Assembly (NCBI GenBank): GCA_025450555.1 | Contig: JANWHF010000200.1 | Location: 1-19,975 of the forward strand | Direction of reading: 5' to 3' | From: Tepidisphaeraceae bacterium | GTDB lineage: Bacteria; Planctomycetota; Phycisphaerae; Tepidisphaerales; Tepidisphaeraceae | DNA length: 19,975 nt | Part shown: positions 1 to 8,121 of the stretch, piece after piece | Layout of the letters: each line of letters opens with the position of its first letter | Position numbering within the stretch: position 1 is the first letter of the stretch | Made by a program: the position numbers and the translations under genes | The notes under the pieces: model-generated | Told to the model about the DNA's origin: nothing | Database searches by the model: none | Seen by the model: the letters and a program-made list of their open reading frames with translations, nothing else

Positions 1-1307
1 TGCGAGCCGAGCGGGCTGTGCAGGAGGAGCTTGGACCCTGGAACCGATTGCATAATCTGTCGCCAGGCGCGCAACGTTGGCTCAGTGACTTTACAGAAAC
101 GGTTGAGGCAGCCGAAGGTCACAAAACCATTGGATAAAGCCGGCAGGCAATTCACTTCCGGCGCTTCATCCGGCGGGCTGTAGCACCAGAAGGTTTCCAG
201 CCGATATGGCGTTTCGCCATTAGGATTCGTAGCTTGTCCGGGGGGATCGATAAGCGCATCGGACAGGTAAAAGTCCATCGCACTCAAGCCGGTGGGACCG
301 CAATAGGCGAGGTAGCTGACTTGCAGGGGCGCGGGCCGATGTGCAAATGCCAGCAGGATCTTTGCGTCGGTGTGTTTCGCAAGATCGACCAGCACATCGA
401 TGCGATCATCGCAAATTTGGCTCACAAGCTGCTCTCTCGAAAGCGTGGCGACGTTGCGCCAGGCGTCTGCTTTGGCCGCGATTCGCTGGCTCACCTGATC
501 CTGTTTTTGCGAATCGCTGTAACAGAAGATCTCGAAGCGCTGACGATCGTGATTCTCCAGCAACGGCAGGAAAAATCGGCTGATTGGGTGATCGTGAAAA
601 TCGGGAGAGACATAGCCAATCCGTAGCCGACGATCGGCGCGAAGATCGGCAGGTTGACGTACGATGGGTTGAATGCCGTGGGCATATCGCCGGTTCCATT
701 TCGCATCTTCCTCGGCAAGTCGTTGAGCGTCGATGCCGGGGTGATGCAGCATTGTAAACAGGCGATTGCTGGCAAATTGCGGCAGGGGGTTGATCGACTC
801 AGCGCGCTCGAAAGATTCGATGGCTCCATCCAAATCGCCAATTTCGCGCAAGGCATTACCGAGATTGTTGTGGGCTTCGGCAAGATTTGGATTGAGTGAA
901 ACCACGCGGCTCAGAGCTTCGATCGCTTCATCCAGATTCCCGTGCTTTTGGAGCAGATTCGCGAGGTTGTTGAGCGCCGGGGCACAATCCGGCTGCAGCG
1001 AGATCGCTTGGCGGTATTCAGCGATGGCCGCGTCAATCTGGCCTGTTGCGGCGAGCGCCAGTCCATAATCGACATGACATCCAGAATCATTTGGCTTTCC
1101 CAACAGAGCCCGCCGAATCAGCTCCAGCGCTTTTTGATGCTGCCCCGCCTGAAAGAAAACCAGGCCGAGCATGTGCATGGCATTCACATGTTCCGGATTG
1201 AAGCCGAGAATCTCCTGATACCCACGCGCAGCCTCGTTCAACCGGCCGGCACGATGTCGGGCCACGGCCAACTCGAACTTGCTCTGGATGTCGTTAGGCT
1301 CCGACAT
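1..1307 (-). CDS. TPR-containing O-GlcNAc transferase-like glycosyltransferase (GT41/SPINDLY family), 3' end beyond window
   Basis: The minus frame is open from an ATG at 1307 to base 1, giving 435 codons with no stop, so the C-terminus lies outside the window. Residues about 9-178 form roughly five 34-residue tetratricopeptide repeats, with clear cores such as ALNNLANLLQKHGNLDEAIE near 111-130. The GT41 catalytic region begins near 229 with RIGYVSPDFHDH. It continues with LVDLAKHT (307-313), RPAPLQVSYLAYCGPTG (324-340) and GFVTFGCLNRFCKVTEPTL (394-412), which match the OGT/SPY family signature. Family members transfer GlcNAc or another sugar from a nucleotide donor to Ser/Thr of cytoplasmic proteins; the bacterial targets are usually unknown. 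The usual LNGHT stretch reads LAKHT here, with the histidine (312) kept. There is no strong Shine-Dalgarno. It is divergent from the next gene. The family is confident; donor and acceptor are not known. Confidence 0.9.
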   Translation of the reverse strand, partial: MSEPNDIQSKFELAVARHRAGRLNEAARGYQEILGFNPEHVNAMHMLGLVFFQAGQHQKALELIRRALLGKPNDSGCHVDYGLALAATGQIDAAIAEYRQAISLQPDCAPALNNLANLLQKHGNLDEAIEALSRVVSLNPNLAEAHNNLGNALREIGDLDGAIESFERAESINPLPQFASNRLFTMLHHPGIDAQRLAEEDAKWNRRYAHGIQPIVRQPADLRADRRLRIGYVSPDFHDHPISRFFLPLLENHDRQRFEIFCYSDSQKQDQVSQRIAAKADAWRNVATLSREQLVSQICDDRIDVLVDLAKHTDAKILLAFAHRPAPLQVSYLAYCGPTGLSAMDFYLSDALIDPPGQATNPNGETPYRLETFWCYSPPDEAPEVNCLPALSNGFVTFGCLNRFCKVTEPTLRAWRQIMQSVPGSKLLLHSPLGS

Positions 1308-1467
1308 GCACCCGATCTTAGCGAAAATCGATTAAAAACTGGACGTTAAGGCAACCTGGATCATCTTGGCGCATGCAGGATGCGGGCGAGATCCCATAGT
1401 GACTCGAGCAGATGCAGTGGCGGAGGTCCGTTTGCACCGCAAAGATCAAGACGCAACTCGTTTTCCA

Positions 1468-3942
1468 ATGACGCAAATCAGCTCTAACGAGCAGCCATGG
1501 CCGCTGCTTCCGTTTATTTTTCTGCTGTTTGTCGGCAGCGGATGCGCGGCGCTGATTTACGAGATCGTCTGGCTGCAGATGCTGCAACTGGTCATCGGCT
1601 CATCAGCGGTCTCGATCGGTGTGCTGTTGGGCACCTTCATGGGCGGAATGGGACTTGGCAGCCTGTTGCTGCCGAGGCTTGTGTCGCCGAAGCGTCATCC
1701 GCTTCGCGTTTATGCCGTCTTGGAAATTGGCACGGGGCTCCTGGCGCTGGCAGTTCTATTCGGAATGCCGTGGGTGAGCCACGTTTACGTTTCGTACGTG
1801 GGCCACGGATTGCCGGGCTTTCTTTTGCGCGGGCTAGTCTGCGCGATTTGTCTGCTGCCTCCAACGCTGTTGATGGGAGCCACGCTTCCGGCAATTTCGC
1901 GATGGGTGAAAACAACCCCTCAGGGCGTGGCCTGGATGGGATTTTTTTACGTGGGGAATATTGCCGGCGCGGTAATGGGATGCCTGCTGGCGGGATTTTA
2001 TCTGCTGCGCGTTCACGACATGACGATCGCCACGTATGTCGGAGTGATGATCAATTTGATCATTGGCGGCGCAGCTTTGGTCATGTCGAAGATCGCGCCC
2101 GGCGGAGCAACCGAGGTTGAGACCGGGTTGCCAGACCCGAGTGCGGCGGGGAGGGCATCGGTTTACCTGGTGATCGGTCTTTCCGGATTCACGGCACTGG
2201 GCGCTGAGGTGGTCTGGACTCGCCTGCTATCGCTGATGCTTGGCGGCAGCGTCTACACATTCTCAGTGATCCTCGGCGTCTTTCTGCTCGGGCTTGGAAT
2301 CGGCAGCGGTGTCGGCTCGTCACTTTCGCGAACGTCGCGCCGTCCCGTTGTGCTGCTGGGAATTTGTCAGCTACTGCTGGCCGGCGCGATCGCGCTGACG
2401 GCACATCTGTTGACGCGCTCCATCCCGTATTGGCCGATCGATCCCTCGCTGGCCACGAGCCCGTGGTACACGTTTCAGCTTGATCTGCTGCGATCGTTCT
2501 GGGCAGTATTCCCGGCGACATTTCTTTGGGGTGCGAGTTTCCCGCTGGCGCTTGCCGCCGTTGCACGCCCCGGACAAGACCCAAGCCGCCTCGTGTCCGG
2601 CGTTTATGCCGCCAACACATTTGGCGCAATCCTTGGCGCATTGACGTTCAGCCTGATTTTCATCGCATGGAAGGGCACGCAGGGGGCGGATCAGGTGCTG
2701 ATCGGCGTCGCCGCAGTGTCGGGTCTGATCGCTCTGGCGCCGCGGACGGAGCTGTGGCAAGCGTCAAGCTTCAAGAGGCCTGGCGTTCTCGCGGTTCGTT
2801 GCGGAGCTTTCATCGTTCTTGTTGCCTGCTCTTTCGCCGCCGCAAAGCTTATTAGTGGCGTCGCAAAAGTCCCCGCCGGCATGGTTGCTCACGGGCGATA
2901 CCTCGCGACGACCACCGGCACCCGCGAAATCCTCTATGTCGGGGAGGGCATTAATGCATCGGTCGCCGTCACCAAAGATGGTGGATATCGCTATTTTCAC
3001 GTGGCCGGCAAAGTTGAAGCGTCGAGCGATCCTCAAGACATGCGACTGCAGCGGATGCTTGGTCACCTGCCTGCCATGCTTCATCCCAATCCACGACAGA
3101 TTCTGGTCGTCGGATGTGGCGCGGGAGTCACGGCCGGTTCATTCCTGACCTATCCCAGCACTCAGCGCGTGACCATCTGCGAAATCGAACCGCTCATTCC
3201 CAGGGTGGTTTCCACCTATTTCAAGGATGAGAACTACAACGTCGTTAACGACCCGCGCACAACGGTGGTCTTCGATGACGCGCGCCATTACGTTCTCACC
3301 AGCGATCAGCAATATGACATTATCACCTCTGATCCGATCAACCCCTGGGTAAAAGGCGCGGCGACCCTCTACACGCGCGAGTACTTTGAGATGTGCAAGC
3401 AGCATCTAGCGCCCGCCGGAATGGTGACGCAATGGGTGCCGCTTTATGAAAGCACGCCTGAAGCGGTCAAGAGCGAAATCGCGACGTTCTTTGAAGCATT
3501 TCCCAATGCCCAGATCTGGAGCAATGACGACCAGGGTAAGGGGTACGATATCGTTCTGCTGGGAAGCAACGAGCCGATGAAGATCGACGTTGATGCGCTG
3601 CAATCGCGCCTCGAGAAAATTGATTTCATGTATGTGAAAAAATCGCTGCGCGATGTCGGCTTCAATTCAATAACTGACCTTCTGGCAACCTATGGGGGGC
3701 GGGCTTCGGACCTTTCGCCTTGGCTGGCCGGCGCGCAGGTCAATCGCGATCGGAACTTACGATTGCAATACCTGGCCGGAATGGGAATGAATTCCTACAA
3801 CGAAGTCTACATCTACGATCAGATCAGCGATTACCGCAAGTTTCCCGATGAACTTTTCAGGGGATCGCCCCAAACGATCGCGATTCTGCAGGCAGAGATG
3901 AAACCAGTAAAGCCGCCGCCCAAATCATCAACCCACCATTAA
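1468..3942 (+). CDS. Membrane-fused spermidine synthase-like protein (MFS-like TM domain + SpeE-type methyltransferase fold)
   Basis: This 824-residue protein has about 12-14 hydrophobic segments in the first ~460 residues, arranged as two related halves that share GxxALxxEVVWxRLL-like starts. A soluble spermidine synthase/SAM-type domain follows. It shows EGINASVAV (~493-501), the nucleotide-binding VVGCGAG (~547-553), the acidic CEIEP (571-575), DDARHYV (~603-609) and SDPINPW (~621-627). Proteins with this architecture are common in Proteobacteria and Planctomycetes and are named fused MFS/spermidine synthase. True polyamine synthesis is not established for most of them. Start choice: the frame stays open upstream to an ATG at 1366, and a TTG at 1432 has a GGAGG five bases before it. 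I prefer the ATG at 1468 because the first membrane segment then begins about 10 residues in, but it lacks a clear ribosome-binding site. It is divergent from the GT41 gene and only 38 bases from the next gene on the same strand. Confidence 0.88.
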   Translation: MTQISSNEQPWPLLPFIFLLFVGSGCAALIYEIVWLQMLQLVIGSSAVSIGVLLGTFMGGMGLGSLLLPRLVSPKRHPLRVYAVLEIGTGLLALAVLFGMPWVSHVYVSYVGHGLPGFLLRGLVCAICLLPPTLLMGATLPAISRWVKTTPQGVAWMGFFYVGNIAGAVMGCLLAGFYLLRVHDMTIATYVGVMINLIIGGAALVMSKIAPGGATEVETGLPDPSAAGRASVYLVIGLSGFTALGAEVVWTRLLSLMLGGSVYTFSVILGVFLLGLGIGSGVGSSLSRTSRRPVVLLGICQLLLAGAIALTAHLLTRSIPYWPIDPSLATSPWYTFQLDLLRSFWAVFPATFLWGASFPLALAAVARPGQDPSRLVSGVYAANTFGAILGALTFSLIFIAWKGTQGADQVLIGVAAVSGLIALAPRTELWQASSFKRPGVLAVRCGAFIVLVACSFAAAKLISGVAKVPAGMVAHGRYLATTTGTREILYVGEGINASVAVTKDGGYRYFHVAGKVEASSDPQDMRLQRMLGHLPAMLHPNPRQILVVGCGAGVTAGSFLTYPSTQRVTICEIEPLIPRVVSTYFKDENYNVVNDPRTTVVFDDARHYVLTSDQQYDIITSDPINPWVKGAATLYTREYFEMCKQHLAPAGMVTQWVPLYESTPEAVKSEIATFFEAFPNAQIWSNDDQGKGYDIVLLGSNEPMKIDVDALQSRLEKIDFMYVKKSLRDVGFNSITDLLATYGGRASDLSPWLAGAQVNRDRNLRLQYLAGMGMNSYNEVYIYDQISDYRKFPDELFRGSPQTIAILQAEMKPVKPPPKSSTHH

Positions 3943-3980
3943 TGTTGCTCAGGATCACAAAGCGCTCGTAAACTGGCGGC

Positions 3981-6113
3981 ATGGAATCTCGCCTCACGCG
4001 GATGTCATTCTTCGCGGCCGCGCTCATATTGACGATTCTCATCCAACAATCCGGAGCGGAGGAGGTTCTTGCGCCCAACTGGGAATCGGCTTCGCCGCAA
4101 TCCCAGGGAATGGATTCGGCAAAGCTGGCTGCATTTCAGCGAGAGATGATTGCTCATGGCACCACGAGTCTGCTCGTACTCCGCCATGGCAAAGTCGTCT
4201 GCGAATGGTACGCGCCGCACTACAGCCGCACGACGCCTCATGGAACCGCATCGCTGGCCAAGGCGCTGGTCGGCGGCATGTCATTGATGGTTGCCATCGA
4301 TGAAGGGGGCATCTCTGCTGATGATTTGGCATCGCGCTACATACCTGCCTGGAAGGGGGATCCACTGCGTAGTCTCATCACGATTCGCGAATTGGCGACG
4401 CATACATCGGGCATTGAGGATGCCGAGCAGGATGATATTCCTCATGCGAAGCTGACGGGTTGGAAGGGCAATTTCTGGAAACGCGAACCGGACCCTTTTT
4501 CGATTTCAATTCACCAGGCACCCGTCATTTTCAAACCGGGGACGGCCAATGCCTACAGCAATCCAGGTATGGCTGCGCTAGCGTACGCAATCACATCGAG
4601 CCTTCGCGGTGCGCCGCAAACCGACCTGCGCGAATTGCTGCGGCAGCGCGTGATGGAGCCGATCGGCATCCCCGACAAGGAATGGTCCATCGGATACGGC
4701 AAGCCTTCGGAAGTGGATGGATTGAAGTTGTATGCGACGTGGGGTGGAGCCGCCTATTCTCCGCGCGCAGCCGCAGCAGTGGGCCGATTGCTGATGCACA
4801 AGGGAGACTGGAATGGGCGACAGATCATCAAAGCAAAGACAGTCAAAAGATCTCTGACTTATGCAGGAATGCCTGTTCCCAAGCGCACGCCGGGAGAGCC
4901 GGCGCCGGGATCGGGATTGGCTTGGTACACCAACTTCGATCACATTTGGCGCAATGTGCCAACGGATGCTTTTGCCGGTGCCGGTGCTCAGCATCAGACC
5001 CTGCTCGTCGTGCCCAGCCTCGATCTGATCGTGGTGCGATTTGGAAATGCATTGGCTCCGGAGAGCAAGGATCTGGATTACTGGGGCATCGAACAGAAAT
5101 ACATTTTCGATCCACTGATGGCTGCCGTTGCGGACACGCCGCGCGCCGAAGCGCCCTATCCGCAGAGCGCCGTCATCGCAAAAATGACCTGGGCTCCGGC
5201 AAACACGATCATTCATCGCGCGCTCGGCAGCGACAACTGGCCAATCACCTGGGGCGATGACGATTTTCTCTACACTGCCTGGGGCGATGGCAATGGCTTT
5301 GAGCCGCAGCTTATAGAAAAGCTGAGCATGGGGCTGTCGCGCATTTCGGGGTCGGCCAATGCATTTCAAGGGTTCAACCTGCGCTCCAATATCGAACAAA
5401 AGGGCGATGGGCGCAAAGGGAAGAAAGCGAGCGGGATGCTGATGGTCAATGGCGTTTTGTATTTGACGGTGCGCAATGCCAACAATTCACAGATCGCCAA
5501 ATCAGACGATCACGGCAAGACCTGGCGGTGGGCCGACTGGCGCTTTCAGAGAAGTTTCGGCTGTCCGAGCTTTCTCAATTTCGGCCGTAATTACGCCGGT
5601 GCGCGCGACGAGTTTGTTTATCTTTATTCGCCCGATGGTGATTCGGCCTATGAACTTGCAGACCGAATGGTATTGGCCCGCGTCCCTAAAGATCGTTTAA
5701 TAGACCAAGGGGCTTACGAATTCTTCGTGAAGATCGATTCGAAGGGCAAGCCGATCTGGAGCACCGATATCAACCAGCGCGGCGCGGTCTTCGATAATCC
5801 CGGCCATTGTTCGCGCGGCGGAGTCACATATGACGCGCCGATCAAGCGATACCTCTGGTGGCAGGGCCTCCAAGATGATGGGCGATTCAAGGGAGGCTTT
5901 GGAGTCTTCGATGCTCCCGAGCCTTGGGGCCCCTGGACCAGCATCTATTACACGCCCAAATGGGACGTCGGCCCCGGCGAATCAGGGAGCTTTCCCACCA
6001 AGTGGATCAGTGCAGACGGACTGACGCTGCATCTGGTTTTTTCGTGCGACGACTCTTTCAGCGTTCGGCAGGCAACGCTTCAGCTTTCAGCCTCGGCCCA
6101 AAAAATCAAATGA
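3981..6113 (+). CDS. Secreted serine hydrolase (beta-lactamase/class C family) fused to a propeller-like DUF4185-type C-terminal domain
   Basis: The 710-residue product starts with a probable signal peptide (hydrophobic 8-21, cleavage near SGA-EE at 24-27). Residues ~35-385 are a beta-lactamase-related serine hydrolase. The SxxK motif is S91-L-A-K94 and supplies nucleophile and base, the Y-x-N motif is Y192-S-N194, and AGAGAQHQ at ~332-339 sits where the third KTG/HTG-like motif is expected. From ~400 to 710 the sequence is rich in aromatic and Gly/Asp motifs (TWGDDDFLYTAWGDGNG, ARDEFVYLYSPDGDSAYE, HCSRGGVTYD). This resembles the five-bladed propeller, DUF4185-like domains used for glycan binding or hydrolysis. 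Esterase, amidase or peptidase activity are all possible for the first domain. There is no clear Shine-Dalgarno at 3981, and the in-frame ATG at 4002 is an alternative start. Its 3' end overlaps the convergent sedolisin gene by 8 bases. Confidence 0.85.
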   Translation: MESRLTRMSFFAAALILTILIQQSGAEEVLAPNWESASPQSQGMDSAKLAAFQREMIAHGTTSLLVLRHGKVVCEWYAPHYSRTTPHGTASLAKALVGGMSLMVAIDEGGISADDLASRYIPAWKGDPLRSLITIRELATHTSGIEDAEQDDIPHAKLTGWKGNFWKREPDPFSISIHQAPVIFKPGTANAYSNPGMAALAYAITSSLRGAPQTDLRELLRQRVMEPIGIPDKEWSIGYGKPSEVDGLKLYATWGGAAYSPRAAAAVGRLLMHKGDWNGRQIIKAKTVKRSLTYAGMPVPKRTPGEPAPGSGLAWYTNFDHIWRNVPTDAFAGAGAQHQTLLVVPSLDLIVVRFGNALAPESKDLDYWGIEQKYIFDPLMAAVADTPRAEAPYPQSAVIAKMTWAPANTIIHRALGSDNWPITWGDDDFLYTAWGDGNGFEPQLIEKLSMGLSRISGSANAFQGFNLRSNIEQKGDGRKGKKASGMLMVNGVLYLTVRNANNSQIAKSDDHGKTWRWADWRFQRSFGCPSFLNFGRNYAGARDEFVYLYSPDGDSAYELADRMVLARVPKDRLIDQGAYEFFVKIDSKGKPIWSTDINQRGAVFDNPGHCSRGGVTYDAPIKRYLWWQGLQDDGRFKGGFGVFDAPEPWGPWTSIYYTPKWDVGPGESGSFPTKWISADGLTLHLVFSCDDSFSVRQATLQLSASAQKIK

Positions 6114-7905
6114 AGTCGAGCATGACGGTGCCGCCATTTACATTAATGGTATCGCTTCCGGCGATTTGGAGCGTGACCGGGATCGGACCATTGCACGTGA
6201 TGACATCCGAGCCGCCATTATCATTGAAGACAAGAGAGCTGACGTTGGCGAATGAAAGCTGATTCGAACCAAACGTGTAGGCCGAGCTCGAACTGTCAAT
6301 CGAGACGGTGTCGGATCCAGTCGAGCCGATCATTGTCAGGGCAGCGCTTCCGCCCACGTCATCGAGATGATTCGATGCCACGAGCACATTTCCGTTTGAT
6401 TGGTCCAGGGTGATCGTATCGCTTCCGCCCAAGCCATGGATCGTCAGGGACGAAGCACCAAGCAGCAGATCGAGCTGGCTCGGCGTTCCCACGCCGGGCG
6501 TAGCGGAGTTGATCCACTCGGCCAAGTAGTTGCCTTGGCGCTGGACGTAGATCGAATCATTGGATGCAGTTCCGTTGACGACGATATCGCCGGTGGAAAC
6601 AAAATTGGCCGCCATGCGATTGGCGATAGGGGTGCCCAGCCCTGTGGCCAGATCGTAACCCACGGTTGCGGGATTACCGCCGGTGCCACCGGAAATACCA
6701 GTGGTAATGTCGTGGAATACATCACTGGGCATCTTGTACAGCATCGGAAGCGTCTGCGATCGGCCGTCGAGCGTCCCCAGGCCCGCGGCGACGCGACCTT
6801 GATCGAAAATGGCGATCAGTCCCGCCCAGCACGGCGATGAAAGACTCGTGCCGCCCACCTCCGACCACGGATCGGCGCTGCCATTGTTGTAGCTGTCGTA
6901 AGTCGGGACGCCGCTGTTCGGATCGGCATCGAACGCCACATCAGGCGTCATGCGCCTTGTATTGGTTCCTGCAACACCGCTTTGATAGCTCGGGAGTGGT
7001 TCGATAACGCTGACACCGCCGCCGCCGTCGACCCAGGCCGATTCGCCCTGGTAATTGCCGCTCGAATCGATCGAAAGGGTCGTTCCCCCGACGCTCAGCA
7101 CATTGGGTGATGCCGACGGATACTGCGCGGGCGGCCCTGAATCGCCGCTGGATGCAATAAAGGTGATGCCAGTATGGCCGGACGGCGTTGTATAGATTGA
7201 ATCGGTGGTTTTCTCTCCTGAGTATTCACTGCCGCCGAAGCTCATGGAAACGACTGAAACGCCGGTGAGGCCGCGGGCATATGTCGTTGCGTTATTAAGA
7301 TTGGTATTGCTGCTGTCCAGCGCTTCGACCAGGTCGATGCTGGCTCCCGGCGCGATCGCATGGGCCCACTCGACATCCAGTACAATTTCGCTGGCCCAGC
7401 CAGCATTAGCCGCGGGCGTTCCTTGAGGCTCCAGCTTTTGAAAGCTCGGCGGATCAGGAAGTCCGAACGCCACATCAAACTGATGCAAATCGCTCGAACT
7501 GAAACTTGGGTCCGAGGAACTGACCAACTGCGGATCGTTGTACGCGTCAATAATGGCAATGGTCTGCCCCGACCCATTGCCTGGAACCGAGCCCGACTGA
7601 AACCTCACCTGGTCGATCGCATAGGCATGCCGCATCTGGGCCGGCGTGATACCAGTCGGCCCTGGGGAGCCATCCGGCGTCAGCGTGGAAAAGGAAATTG
7701 GCGGATTCATCAGCCCATCGCCAGCGCCCGACTTGGGAAGCACGTGATGTCCATGAGTTTCCGAGTGTAGTGGACTCGGATGAACGCGAGACGGCAAATG
7801 GACACCAATCGACAGACCACTCAAAACAAATCGCCGCTCCAGCGGCTCGCTGGTAACTTGCGCCAACCGCTTGCACTGCGGTAATCTCCCTCGTCTTCGT
7901 ATCAT
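6106..7905 (-). CDS. Sedolisin-family (S53) serine-carboxyl peptidase with LEPR-XLL-like N-terminus and C-terminal beta-repeat region
   Basis: This is a secreted endopeptidase of family S53, 599 residues from the ATG at 7905. That start is preferred over an upstream TTG at 7938 because GGAGA lies seven bases before it. The N-terminus carries SEPLERRFVLSG (19-30), close to the planctomycete LEPR-XLL signature. The catalytic core starts near GITPAQMRHAYAID. The sedolisin triad is visible as E173 and D177 (SEIVLDVEW) and S354 (GGTSLSSPCWAG), with the oxyanion-hole D255 in SSGDSG. The calcium site is complete: HDI (398-400) and GYD (416-418). No pro-kumamolisin activation domain precedes the core. 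Residues ~440-599 are Gly/Asp/Ser/Asn-rich beta repeats (GLGGSDTI, IGSTGSDTV, DNGGSDVI), probably a surface-adhesive or calcium-binding beta-roll. It is convergent with the serine hydrolase and divergent from its own paralogue. Confidence 0.92.
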   Translation of the reverse strand: MIRRRGRLPQCKRLAQVTSEPLERRFVLSGLSIGVHLPSRVHPSPLHSETHGHHVLPKSGAGDGLMNPPISFSTLTPDGSPGPTGITPAQMRHAYAIDQVRFQSGSVPGNGSGQTIAIIDAYNDPQLVSSSDPSFSSSDLHQFDVAFGLPDPPSFQKLEPQGTPAANAGWASEIVLDVEWAHAIAPGASIDLVEALDSSNTNLNNATTYARGLTGVSVVSMSFGGSEYSGEKTTDSIYTTPSGHTGITFIASSGDSGPPAQYPSASPNVLSVGGTTLSIDSSGNYQGESAWVDGGGGVSVIEPLPSYQSGVAGTNTRRMTPDVAFDADPNSGVPTYDSYNNGSADPWSEVGGTSLSSPCWAGLIAIFDQGRVAAGLGTLDGRSQTLPMLYKMPSDVFHDITTGISGGTGGNPATVGYDLATGLGTPIANRMAANFVSTGDIVVNGTASNDSIYVQRQGNYLAEWINSATPGVGTPSQLDLLLGASSLTIHGLGGSDTITLDQSNGNVLVASNHLDDVGGSAALTMIGSTGSDTVSIDSSSSAYTFGSNQLSFANVSSLVFNDNGGSDVITCNGPIPVTLQIAGSDTINVNGGTVMLDFI

Positions 7906-8038
7906 TCTGCATTCTCCGATCCACCCGCTACAAAGCAAAATCCTGCCACAGCGTCTGATACGAGAATGCCAATCACCTGTTCTACATGAAACGCCGCTGA
8001 TGAAATCGAACTGCGCAATCTCATCGAAGGCCCGCGCG

Positions 8039-8066
8039 AAAAAAAACCGGCAAATCTAGATGCCGG
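8039..8066 (-). terminator. Intrinsic terminator-like hairpin reading on the minus strand, in the sedolisin leader region
   Basis: CCGGCA (8047-8052) pairs perfectly with TGCCGG (8061-8066) across an 8-base loop. On the minus strand the stem is followed directly by eight T residues (8046-8039). This is a canonical factor-independent terminator shape. It lies about 130 bases upstream of the minus-strand sedolisin start, so it may act as an attenuator in that leader or stop antisense transcription coming from the plus-strand sedolisin. On the plus strand the tail is only CTTT, which would be weak. Confidence 0.55.
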
Positions 8067-8121
8067 CTTTACAGGGCTCATTATCCAGCAATACGATGTT
8101 GGTTCCAAGGGAGAATTTGTT

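Noticed and set aside
1366..1467. N-terminal extension of the spermidine synthase-like gene
   Set aside because: The residues show no conserved or signal character, and the ATG at 1366 has no ribosome-binding site. The TTG at 1432 remains possible.
4578..5399. 273-codon open frame on the minus strand
   Set aside because: It is antisense to the serine hydrolase, with no recognisable domain. The plus frame carries SxxK and YxN motifs.
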